Source of the DNA: Botryllus schlosseri
Taxonomy: Eukaryota > Chordata > Ascidiacea > Stolidobranchia > Styelidae
DNA length: 22,160 nt
Direction of reading: 5' to 3'
Assembly (NCBI GenBank): GCA_000444245.1
Contig: ATSW01016913.1
Span: 1-22,160, forward strand
The position numbers were made by a program, and so were the translations under genes. The notes beneath the pieces were generated by a model. It ran no database searches. It was not told the origin of the DNA and was given only the letters and a program-made list of their open reading frames with translations. Position 1 is the first letter of the stretch. Every line of letters starts with the position of its first letter. Of this stretch, positions 1 to 12,100 are shown one piece after another.

Positions 1-139
1 CAGCCTGTGTGCCTTGGCAGTCTCAGACCTTCTCTCGTAGTAACTATCGATCCGCCGATCATCAGGCAGGAGGGAGATCTAGAAACTGTACAAATGGATG
101 CGATTCCCATACGCGTGGAGCGTCCGGTGTTCAAGAAAG
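1..139 (+). CDS. BLTP1: BLTP1 exon 1 of window (5' partial)
   Basis: The frame opens at base 1 and reads QPVCLGSLRPSLVVTIDPP, then VERPVFKK, with alternating hydrophobic residues typical of beta strands. The donor is AAG|GTACTA and leaves one base (G) that joins TT of the next exon to give Val. The exon may begin before the window, or base 4 may follow an acceptor CAG; this cannot be decided. Confidence 0.85.
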
Positions 140-3100
140 GTACTAATTTGAAACCAATAGGCATTCAGTGTGTCCTTAAATCAATTAGTTAGAAAATTGC
201 CATCAACCTTGAACATTAACACAGTGGTTATGATCAGACATTGTATTACGATTAATTCTGAATCGTGCGATTACGGTTTGACGAGTATAAATTATCAAAT
301 CTGTGTGCAGTGTATATACTTCTATTCTAGCAGCACCATTCAAACCTTGTTTAACTAAGTATAACCATTTTACTGAGACAATTCGAACACTAACAATTGT
401 ACTCTAACTGGTAAACAGGTGTGTAAGTGATGGGGCCTTTTTTGCCATCAGCTCCCAAAATTTTGCCGTTAGGGGTCCATACAATAACCCGACAAAATGA
501 GGGGTCACCATGAAACAAAGGTCAAGGTTTGGGTAAGGGTTAATTTATGGGTTGAGGTTGACGTTATATAGTAGTGCTCATTGCTCATAGGTCTGGCAAA
601 CTTTGAGATAATTTCGCTCGCAAACCATGTGACTCCACACTTTATGATAAAACCGACACCTCAGACACCTTAAATAGTTGTGTTTGAAGACGACGCGTCG
701 TCTGTAGCCGATCCAGAAAAAGGTCAACGGTCGGAGGTCAGAGTGGCGTCGCCGACCAGCAAGTCGAATCCGCAAGTTTCTTCGGCGGAAGAATTGGTTT
801 TGGAGCAGCAAAAAAGCATGTACAGGTGACCACTGGACTATGTTTGCTGTCCCCAATAATAATTATGTAGCCTACATGTTACGCAAACTAAAGCATCGTC
901 GGATTGGCATTATCTCGAATACAGTTCAATATCACAACTAGGTCTGGGCAAAATTGAGTACGGTATTACTCTTTGAGTTTTGTAGTACCACTCATTGTGA
1001 CATTACTCGAGTACGGATAATGTAGAAAGTTCACCTTTTATGTAACCATCATCGTATGAGAGATTGGTTACGTGTTTCCTCGAATGCCGAAACCCAAATT
1101 GTCACTTAGTTTATTGGTAGTCGGAATGGGTGACACTATTTCGTGAGTGCGGTCTGCGGTTGGAACGAAAGATCACCGACTTTTAACCAAAAATTTTTAT
1201 TTATTTTCCTTTTTAAATTTTTCATTCAGCTGGATGTCGAATGCGGCTAAAACGAACCCTCCTCCCAGCCCCGACATTCCGGTCAACGCCGCCGATCTAG
1301 AATCGCAGCCTCTCATGCGGCAGCCCAGCGCGTACGAAGAAACGTAAGTTTCGGTGTGCACGAACTTGGCGTCTCGACTCTTCAATTTACGTAAATTCTT
1401 TACAGCGACTTCATCAATCCCACGCCGCCGACCATTCGAAAGCAGAACAAGGCCAAGAAAGGAGATGCTATTATTGTTACAAACTCAGAGGTTAGGAATT
1501 TTGTGGCCCATCGTGTATTTTACTGTGACGCAGTCGCTTTCGTGTGATTGTACACTAGCTCAGTGGTTCCCAAACTTTATTGACTCATCGCCCACTTAGC
1601 AAGCTGGACGTATCTCTAAATGCCAGAGGTGATCAGTAACGAAGAACTCATACTTTTCTGTACTCAAATATATTTATCTACTTGTTTCGCTTACTCGAGT
1701 AGTTTCGTTTGTATATTATTTCTACTTCAACAGTATTTTGATATCGTCTTGGGGAAAGTTTGTTTTGAATACACAAGTTGCTACAAGTCAAGAGAACTCA
1801 TACACAGTTGGTATAATGTGAAGGAGATTTTCCTGATTTGGTTCTTTGCGCCTCTTCTTGGCTGCTAGACATATGCGCCCTCTCGACTAAATCTTACTTT
1901 TTGAAACTGTTTACTCCAGGGCTATGTAGGCCAGGAGTTCTCAAACTGTCAAATTTGTCAGTTTAACTGCCGCAATCCTTGAAAATAATGTAGCATAGAG
2001 TGTAGGCAATTGAACAGAAAAAAACTGTGCATTTACACTTTCAAATACTATTTCACACATTTAATGCGATGGCCACTATTTTTGGAAGTGTTCGGGAAAG
2101 GCACACGCGTAAATTATGTTCAATAGAAAGTGTGGTAAAAATTTGTCATTTATCATGCAAGGGGTCTCAAACGTAGCAGACAAGAAAATTTTGTGCGGCC
2201 AGCGTCGAAAGCAAGTGCAAAAACAATTTTATTCAAATTTTTTAAAATGCGATTTTTTTTTTGTGCCAGGCATGAATTCCTGCACACTAAATCACATATT
2301 CTCAATGGGCGTGGAATGTCATTCTGCAAGGTCCCGTCAAATAAGGCCTACTTGGAAAGACATTGAACGACCCTATTATTGATGCAGCTTCATAAAGAAC
2401 TAGGAATTCGGCCCGCGAGCACATTTGAGTTTGAGACCCCTGGTCTACGCCTTATACTCTGCAGTCAGTAAGCTTCAACACATTTCTTGTTTGTCCCATA
2501 AATGCTGGTGGAGAAAACTGCCAAGGTGCCCCTGAAATTTCTCTCGCGTACCCTAGTTTTTGAGAACCCCCTGTTTTATTCCTTTAGTTATTCCATTCAT
2601 TAATTTACAAACAGGACATCTTTGAAATTTTCCTGCGCAATGTCGGCCTGGACGTGGAATCGCCGGTTCAGATCAAATCGATCAAAGAGAAAAGCTTCAT
2701 CGAAGGCGTATGTCTCGGCAGCCTGTCGGTTAACGTGAAACTGAGCATGTTGCGAGTCGACAAGCAAGAAGCCGACCCGTTGTATAACCTGGACGGGCAG
2801 ATGCGGCGTAAAAGAAAAAGCATGAGAAGCCGGAAACCAAGATCTTACTATTCTTCGTTGGAGCACAACCGTGATGCAAGGTTTGTTATCACACAATGTG
2901 TTCTGATTGTTGTCCATTTATTACTGTAATTGTGGGGCACAAATATTTACTAGCATGGATGCATGTAAACGACTCAGCTGGAGACTTGTCCATGGCAAAT
3001 GTTTGAATGAAACTGCAAATTTCAACAGTTGAATTTTTGCTATTTTTGACTGTGGGAATGGATTTTGTCGCCTCAACTGCTTTATTTTGTTTATTTTGTC

Positions 3101-6100
3101 AATAATGTAGCTATTACAAAAATTACAAGATTGAGATACTATGAGAACATGGGAAACGATGTGATGAATTTTATTATCAAACATGGTCGTCTATCAACTG
3201 AGTGAAGGCGCAGGGAAGTAACACATCCAAGCAATCAATAGAACTCAAGCCTTCTTGCTGCTGTTTTGAAAAAAACAGATGATATATTAGTATTAGGACC
3301 CAAAGGCTCGTTTTTCGAATAACTTGTTTGCAGGAATGTTGGATCTGGTGATCGTGTCATAAAATTCCTAACCATTATAACCCTACATTATACGGGATAT
3401 GATATAGTTCATGTTTTCGCACAACTTGGTATCTTTTCCACAGGGAACAGTATCATATGAGCGGGTCAACTTGGCCTCACGCCAGCCCGGGACATGCCCT
3501 GCTACCCGTGAATCTACCGCCGATACTGATGTGCCAAGAGATCGAGTTGAAATCTTCTATTGTGGAAAACGATATCAGCCTCAAAGAAAGGTACTCTTTT
3601 GCGTAAAGTATCAGATACATTGTGGTGGCTGATGGATATCATGTATCCAATGATCGTCAAAGTAGCTTGTATCCACATTCCTGTGTCGTGCACGAAAATA
3701 TGCTTTCGTGAGGGATTTTAACTTGTAACTGTGCAAGTGTTATGTAGTCGATTCCGAATCCGCTTGTGAGGGTTTTCGGTATAATGTTGTAATCTATTTC
3801 AGCAATGACTTGGTGAAGGCTGCCGTAATTGCGTCGAACAATCATCACCTGAAAAACAAGTAGGTGTTGAATGGAGCTATTGGTAATACAACAATGAATT
3901 CTGGGTCTTTGCTATTCTCTTTAAAAAGAGTAGTGAAAGACAACATTTTCAAGAGTCTTGGAGCCTTGAAACCTCAATCGTCACTACCAATACACGAAAA
4001 ACATGTACCTCATAGGCGCGTTCAGGCACATAACTTTAAAATTACATCAAACAATAACTTCATATTGTTAATTTATTCGGTAGAAAGTTTTTGATTGACT
4101 ATCATTGGTAGCAAAGGCTAGTAACACGGTGAATCGAAACGTAAATCCAAAGTATATGAACTATTTTTCTCTGTGCTGTCCTAATGATGAAAACAAGAGA
4201 CAAACAAACAAAATCTGGGACTCCAGTTAGGACTGTCAATTCCCAGAATTTTTCCGCAAGTGAAACCGTTTCAATCAGCATTTTTTGTATGGCAGAAAAA
4301 CATTAAATGTTGGAGCTGAGTTATCCATCGACCATATCATGCAGAACGTCGACGTGGCTCTGGCCAGGCTCATTCATCAGGTCTCGCAGATTTCCGACAA
4401 CGTACAGCAAGCGAAGACAGATATCCAGGTTGGGTTTCGCTACAGATAGCCAACCTATGGATAGATGCAAAGCATATGACTGCATGGTGGAGGTATCAGG
4501 ATACGGGAAACCATTTCGGGCCGCTTCTTAAACAGATATGGTGATCTTATCGCTGGCTGTCGCCACATATTAATGACGCCATTGAGCAACTTGAGTACTA
4601 GAAGAAACAATATGTATAGGTGATTGTATTGCGGCACTTCGGTTGTTCGGAAAATAGTGATTTTTTAGTTTGAGAGGGATTACAGTGGATTTTCGGTGCC
4701 GTTACCAGATTAAAAATTTATTGTTGTAATCAGTGTAATAGAAGCTTTCGTTTGAGGGCAGTTTTAATTAATTTTGAACTCGCCACCTAACATTACAATA
4801 CAATACTTGTCTACTACTGAAAATTGCTTATCATATCCGGATGCCCTACTGTGCTGTGTGCAGTCACCTAATTCGTATCCGTCCATAGGTTAGTTATCTA
4901 TAGTTTGATATACCAGTTTCACATGTGCGAATACCCGATCGCGTCTCCTTGAGCTAACTCCCAGCATCTAACTGTAACCCTTATTGATTCCAATGTGGCT
5001 CCGCAGGTGAATAAATACACGGGCGGTTCCGTGTCGCCAGATTTCAAGATTCTGCACAGGAGAACCACTTCGTTGTTATCGGAAGCTTCCAACATCAGCT
5101 CGGGCAGGATCAATAAGTGAGATACCGCACTTAATTAGGAATGGTTTGCTAGCGTCGTCGTCGTCTGTAATCATGTAAATATTTGTATATTTCATGCCAA
5201 TTTCTACTGCAACTTTTATCAAATATTGCGTAGAAATGTAAAGAAGTGATTTGAAAACATGCTATAAACCAGTGGTCGGGAATCTATGGCTCGCGAGCCA
5301 TATATGGCTCTTTGATATATTTTTAAATTTGTACTTAATTTTATCGATATTGCAGCAACTTGTTGGTAAGTTTTCTTAACGGCCAGAATAATTATTCACG
5401 TGGCAGCATAAACATGTATTTGAGAGGTAAAGGCAGTGGCGTATCCAGGGTTATGGGCTCGGACCCTTTTACAAAATCCTCAAATTTAAGGTGCTGTAGC
5501 GCTATAGCGACCAATATCCCTCTCGAATTCGGTGTACCCGGCATCGCGCGCTGGGCTGCGTGATCTTGGATTGCACCATACGTTGGTTGATCAAGAGAAT
5601 AGCAGACATGGGGACGCCTATATGACAATCCAGCTCTCAAATACACATTGTCTTCCTGATTTACGCCGAGAAATGAACTGCCTTGGAAGTGACATTCCAA
5701 TTACAAATCCAAATTACGAATGACGCTTCGCTATCCACATCCAAATTGATAAGTAGCTTTTTAGTACTGCCGTTAAAATGTGGGCGTGTAGTGCAACGTT
5801 TATGCTACCGCCGAATTAAGAAGTCGATAATATTTAGATTTTCGGAATCAGCTATTTACGAGGAATTGCGTTATCACACGATGATTAGTAACCTACGAGT
5901 TTTTACAAAGAAAATATGACGCCCACGACGAATCCCATGTAGTGAGTTCGAATTAGTACTACCATGGCCTACTACTACTACTACCATGGTTTTAGTAGGC
6001 CATGGTACTACCATGACATCACGAATTTCCAATTGTGACGTAACAATTGATTGACATTATGGCTCTTTGAGAGTTAAAATGGAAAATATATGGCTGACAT

Positions 6101-9100
6101 GGCTCTTCAGACGAAAAAGGTTCCCGACCACTGCTATAAACTATTTCTAGTATGGTTCTATACTCTTTGATTTGCATAACAAAGAGCTGTATGATGAGTT
6201 AGCTGCATCTCACTGTAATATATGACACAATGGCTTGCATGCAAGAAGTTCAACTACCCCTGCCAAGCACGACCGTGCTCGAACAATATGTAAATAGATT
6301 GCTCTATTATTTCTGTCGTTAAAATTCGAGATGGATTCCCATTTCACCAACGCCTAGGCGAGATAGCTGAAAATTACATTTTCACTGGATCACCTTTTTC
6401 AGGCTATTGACTTTGTTAAAGTTTTTTCTGCAATGCCTTGGGCCAAGTTTGCAGACCTGGAGGGTTTAGGGTGTGTTATACGACTTGTTTTAGGGGGAGG
6501 GGGCTATTGCGATACGGTTTGGCTTTTGGGGGAAAAGTATTCCCGCATTATGTAATTTTTATGCCTGTGCAACGGCAAAAAATGTAATTTTGAATGTCCG
6601 TGAAATGGCAAAGTAACAAATTTGACGGCTCTGCAGGAACTAGGTCATACAACTTTCTCGCGATTTTAGTGCTACAAAAACTTGCCCGAGTGATGAGCAT
6701 TCGGTAGATATTACTGATTACTAGTTGAAGTACAGTTAATAGTTTACATATTATCCATGTGTCTGTTGCGACCTGTGACGGGTACTTGAAATAAGTCAAC
6801 ATGGACGTAAGTCAAAGATAAGGCTGGATCTTATAATCAAGACAACACGGTCAGCTTTATAGTTTATAGTGGAAGTTTCAACATTGAACTTTCATGGACC
6901 CCCAGGTTAACAACCCCTGCTTTAATTCTTTTTGATATATAACACCTCTCGTGTATTGTAGACTATCTGCTGAAATGATCCAAGCACTACCGCCCCCAGA
7001 TGATATTCAGCCGTCCGTCAAAAACGATACAGACGTCACACAAGACGACGAAAATGACAATTCCTCATCTGGCGAGAGTGATTCTGTGTCCACCGCAAGT
7101 ACGGAAGTGCCACACTGCTGGCAGGTGCGGCGTTGTTACTGCTACTACTAGATTCGATCGTTAGAGGCTAGTTTCATACAGGATTTTGTTTTTAAGGTCA
7201 TGTACAAAATGGTGGACTTGTATGAGAGCCTGCCGGATAATAACGTAGAGATGTTCGAGAGGCAAGCAGGTACGATATCGTTAATTTACACAGTCCAAAT
7301 TAGAGCCTTACAAATATAGGAGAATTGAAATAGCAATTCTGATATTGGTAACATATTTTTACCGTAAAGACGCTATTTTTTGTTGGTATGAAAATGTGTA
7401 GTCTCAATTTGAACTTGTAATGACTAGCTGTAAATTGAAAAATGTATCCCCCATAAACTTTATCAACATACAATAACACTGCATCTCGTCAAGAAGCTGA
7501 TACTTCCAGTCTAGCAGGCCTAATTGTAGTTCAGGAAACACAACTCCTCTCATTCTATGTAAATCAGTGGTTCTCAAAATTATGTCATAAGTTACTGCCT
7601 TGCTTGTAAAATGGGTTTTAGAACGAAAAAGGTTCAGATCTGAGCGTATCAACATTGTCTGTTGTTGACTGCTTGGTTTTGGAAAATCAATCGCCAATAT
7701 CGATGATTCCTGGTTACATTACGAGTATGTGACTGTAAAAACGTAGTAAACCGGTACTTACATTAGAAATAGAACTCAAGATTAGAGTTGCACTCTACAA
7801 ATTTGAGAACCACTGCCATAAAGCAATCCGACAGTACCAATACTTCCACGCAGGCGGATAAAGGTCGAAGTCTAGTTATAGTCACTGGTGATGAGTATTG
7901 CGCAGAAGCGCAGGTTTATGACACTCACACATTCTCTGCTGTTTCTCAGTTCATTTCTATGTAGGATCGTGCCAATCCATTTCTATATTTCTAGCATGGC
8001 GTTGTGTTTCCTTATTTTACTTCGGTCGGTCGCGATTCGTTGCCGTAAATCACATCATTACTTCAGATACAATGCATGTCGAAAATGAAAACCTCTCCAT
8101 GGCCAACGACACGATCAGCCTCAGTACGATTCGTAGAAGAAACACGTTGGCTTTGCCCCAGCATGATCCGTTTTTAGCGTTAGCCCTGCGTGTTACCGCC
8201 AGGGTGAAAAAGGTAATGATTTTTCTTTTCGTTAACATGCCCGGCAATACGTTGGCTTTGGATTTCTCATTGGAAATTCATTGTTTTCATGTAGATTGCC
8301 TACGATGTTTCATAAGTCGTAAATTCATGTTCGGAACTGATTTAGAACACTCGGAAAGCCGTATTTGAATGTACCATGTTTTCAATAGCGTTACTCACCA
8401 ACGATTTTCCGTCCAGGTGAACATGCACGCGGCTGTGGGAGATCTGAAGCTGAACGCGGAACTTTCTGAATTGTTGACTCGGGTGAATCACTCGAAAAAC
8501 GTTGTCAGCGCCTACAAAAGTCAAGCTTCCTCGAAATTTACCACCACCCTCAACGGCGTCGGCATCACTTTGGTGGATCAAGCGAGCAAACAAATAAACG
8601 TGAGGCGTTTGGGATCTTATTTTGGATATAATTATTGTTAGACCTATTACGTTTCTGTGAGTTTGCCTGGTTACTTCAGTTCATAATTGCTTGCAAATTC
8701 GCCCATTCCTTTGATCACATATTTTTAGTGCAGCAGTTCTTAGCCTTTTTACAGCCGTGGCCCACCGTCCACTTTGAAGATATCCCGTAACCTAGCTCTT
8801 AAGATTCTGTGTAAGATATTGAAAAATTCTGTCTTTGTTATATCATAGTAAAAAGTAACTAAATTCTATGCGGCATATAACATATGACCATGGATTGTGA
8901 CATTACTGTTGTGCTGGTTTCCGGTTATGTTATCTTCAGTAGTAAGTGGCCTGGGTGTTGGATTTTTGCTCGAAAGATTTCAAACGCATCATCGTATTGT
9001 CCCAAAAATTTCTGGCAGTAATTGTTTGGTTATTTAGGGCCTTGATAACTTCTTTTTCATATTACCGTGAGGAAGTCTTCATTGCTATTCAAATCTGTGT

Positions 9101-12100
9101 TGGTGGTAGCAATTTCAGATTTTGCGTTTTCCATCATTCAATTTCGAGATCTCCTTTAATTAGAAATTTATGACTGTATTTCTTTTGGTACTGGATCGAT
9201 GTGATTTTGTAATACGGCGGTCAGTTGAAATTTATCTACATAGTGAATGCTTCCTTTACTCCATGTTCATGAATCTGAAACTCATCACAGACAATAGCCA
9301 CAGCCTCGATAAAGAAGAGTTTGTTGGACGCGAGCACAGACCATTGTCGAGAGTCTTCGGAGAACGTCGCGAACCTTCACCTGGGCGCGATTAACTTTGA
9401 CCTCACCCAGCATCCAGCGTCTCTTCACGATATCGTATCGAGAGGCTCAAGACAGCTTTCCGCTCACATATCCGAGTTTGCCATGACGCCCACCATGAGA
9501 TCGTGAGTTTATTGCATGCACCAAAACAAGGCTGGTGCCCTGCTTCGCACAACTGACTTATGAAATTCAACGGCAAATCTCGCATTAAAAGATTGATGAA
9601 ATCTTCTATTTATATAAATATATGCCAGCATTTTCTGTGCCTTGCAGCCTTACTCATTATTACTACCAAAATTCATGACTCCACTTCAACCATGCATTCT
9701 CAACATTTAGGACGTTGGCCCAACTTCAAAATCATTAAACAGTTGAATGTTTGCGTCTGATGTTAGTCCCATTGGATAACAGATAGCACTGTTCATTGTA
9801 GATCATATCAGTTCGACCAGGTGGACTCCGGGACGCCCCGCACGCCGGTCACTCCCGCTCAATCCATTGTGTCCTCGGTCAATCCGCCGATGACCCCAGT
9901 CACCCCGAGCGCCCTGACCACTCTCATCGATTTAACGTCGCAAGACTCATCGTCGGCCGCCACCAGTTCTACGGTCAACGCGCAGTAAGTGAAATTATTT
10001 GTTTCTCTAGTCTCGAGTATTTGGTAACGTTACTTGAGGTTGCACGACATTTGAGCATGTGTGCTAACCCTAAGCCCAATTGTCGTATGCTCATATGTCC
10101 ACGTACCGGTACTCGAGTACATTTATTGATTTACAAGTAGACTCCGAGTTTGGTAGCAGTGTAAACTCGACTGGAAACAGAGATGGCCAATCAAGTAAAA
10201 GTAAAAGTAACCAGCCACATGCGTAAATACAAAATGAGGATCAGAAAAGTGCTCGAGTAAGCGGTTTCCAAAAGCAGATTTGGTCTTGTAAATATACCCC
10301 GTAAAACTCATTCTACTTTTGAAAGTGTTAAATGTAAGAGGTTTTATCTAAAAAATTATCTGGTCTGATCTTGCACGTCAGGTTTCGTTTGACTTGTGAC
10401 GGCGTCGCTATCATGGCCTCCCTGCTTCCTTCACTACACGCATCGTACAAGACCGGGGAATTGAAGGGCGAGGGCCGCACTGGCATGGACGCTTCTTTCC
10501 AGTTTGCGTTGCTGGACCACGTTCTCAAATTCACAGCCACAGTAAGGCAACATTTTAAATCCCGCTCGCAGCCACTTCTTTGGTCGTCTTAAACCTTGCA
10601 CTCTGAAACAGTGGAACTTCTTTGTTACTGACCCCCTCTGCCTATTTTTAAAAGAAAAACTGGTTCGGTATTGTCAGCATTTTGAAATATTTGAAGGACT
10701 ACGACGATCCGACCTCCACCTTGATCAGATTGCCAGCCATTGGAATCGAAGGTGAATACAAACAGGGGAAGCTGGACTCGAATACGCCCGTCATGGAGAC
10801 ATGGAAATCAGAAGGCTTTCAACGCACCCCTGAACGTAAGACGCCAGATTGTGGGCTTTTGGTTATTGATTGGGTAATCATTCAAAGACAAAAAAGCGAT
10901 AATCTCTCGGAGATAATCGTGATTGAAGGCCACCACTGATACCGCTTTACCGCTGTGAAAAAATGTTTATACAGGCGCGGCGATGCGTTCCGGGGACTAT
11001 CTCTTCTTGTCGATTGAAGTCGGCAGTTTCGAACACAGCCTCACGACGGACCTGTTGAACCAACTGATATTCCTGCAGGAAGTGTTCTTGAAGGAGGTAG
11101 ATTGCCTTGCTTGCTTTGAAAGCTATTACTGTTTCAAACTGGCTTCAATCAAATCTTGCCAAATTTTCATGCGGGCTTTTGTTGATATTTGCAGTCAATC
11201 TGGTGATTCAGTCTTCTTAGGTCTTCATAGGCGGAAAGAAGACATATCTTGACTGTTTTTAGTAGAGTATTTTAGTCAACTACTGTGTATCAAGATCACA
11301 TCGCTCTTTTACACAGCAGATGAACACAGTTTTTTAACGTTTAGTTCCTAGGGACCAGACAGATTTTTGCTATACATTCTGTATTGGTCACAGGTTTGAA
11401 ACACGTCACGTTTTTCACATTCATCAACGTTTTGATGCCTTGTGACCTGAATTATTATTTTGTTGACACGTCAGATCAACCAAATGATTGAAAAAGTCTC
11501 GAAAACAAGCAAGCCGGTCCCGCTCTGGTCCGAGACCACGCTGAGATCGGAATCGCAGCAGCCTACACCTCCAATGCTTTATCAGCTCCAAATACAGCTG
11601 AAGGTAAGGTAACGATTGTGCCTCGGATTTGCGAAGAAAAATTATTGAAGAGCAGAGAAGATCAATGCAGTCAGGCTTGAATTTCAACTCGATTGCAAGT
11701 AGAACTAGCAATTTTCAACAGACGTCAAAACTATTTCAAGTGGAAACAGAAAAAGAAAGACACGAATATTGCTCGAGTAGATCTGGTCAATGATTGCAGA
11801 CATTTATCTGTCGAAAACGTTCGATATGGCGCGATTCATCTTTAGGACTACTGCAAAAATTATTAACAGCACTGCAATTTTCGAAAATATATTCAGTTAC
11901 GCGGATACAAGAGCTGTTTTCACAGTGGATATGGCAATTTTATTTGTAAAAATAAGGCAAAACTACTTACATAACGAAATTGAAAATGTAAGTGAGTAGT
12001 TTTGGCCAACAAAAACTGTCAAGTCGGAGTGCAAGTATTTTAAAATCACAACAACTTGAGTAAGGGAACGCCTTCTTGAGTACTCTGGAAAAGTAGTAGT

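Larger units (their letters stand above)
1491..2614 (+). other. Intron 4, filled with hAT-type transposon relics
   Basis: 1,124 bp, GT-AG. At least three hAT-like termini or elements lie here and are listed separately. No host coding signal was seen. Confidence 0.75.
5117..6961 (+). other. Intron 9, longest complete intron
   Basis: 1,845 bp, GT-AG. It holds the hAT element at 5270-6133 and a short (GTC)n run near 5155. A hAT-like right end lies at about 6899-6919 (GGTTAACAACCCCTG). A G-rich patch near 6460-6530 has no identity I can give. Confidence 0.75.

Noticed and set aside
578-856. 92-codon open frame on the - strand
   Set aside because: It is the antisense of exon 2; Arg-rich and low in motif content, with no support.
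2116-2382. 88-codon + frame in intron 4 as a small gene
   Set aside because: It runs across the end of a hAT MITE, contains a T-run, and shows no protein features.
5356-5365. A microexon CAACTTGTTG between TTGCAG and GTAAGT in intron 9
   Set aside because: It has good splice signals but would put exon 10 out of frame at once, and it lies inside the hAT element.
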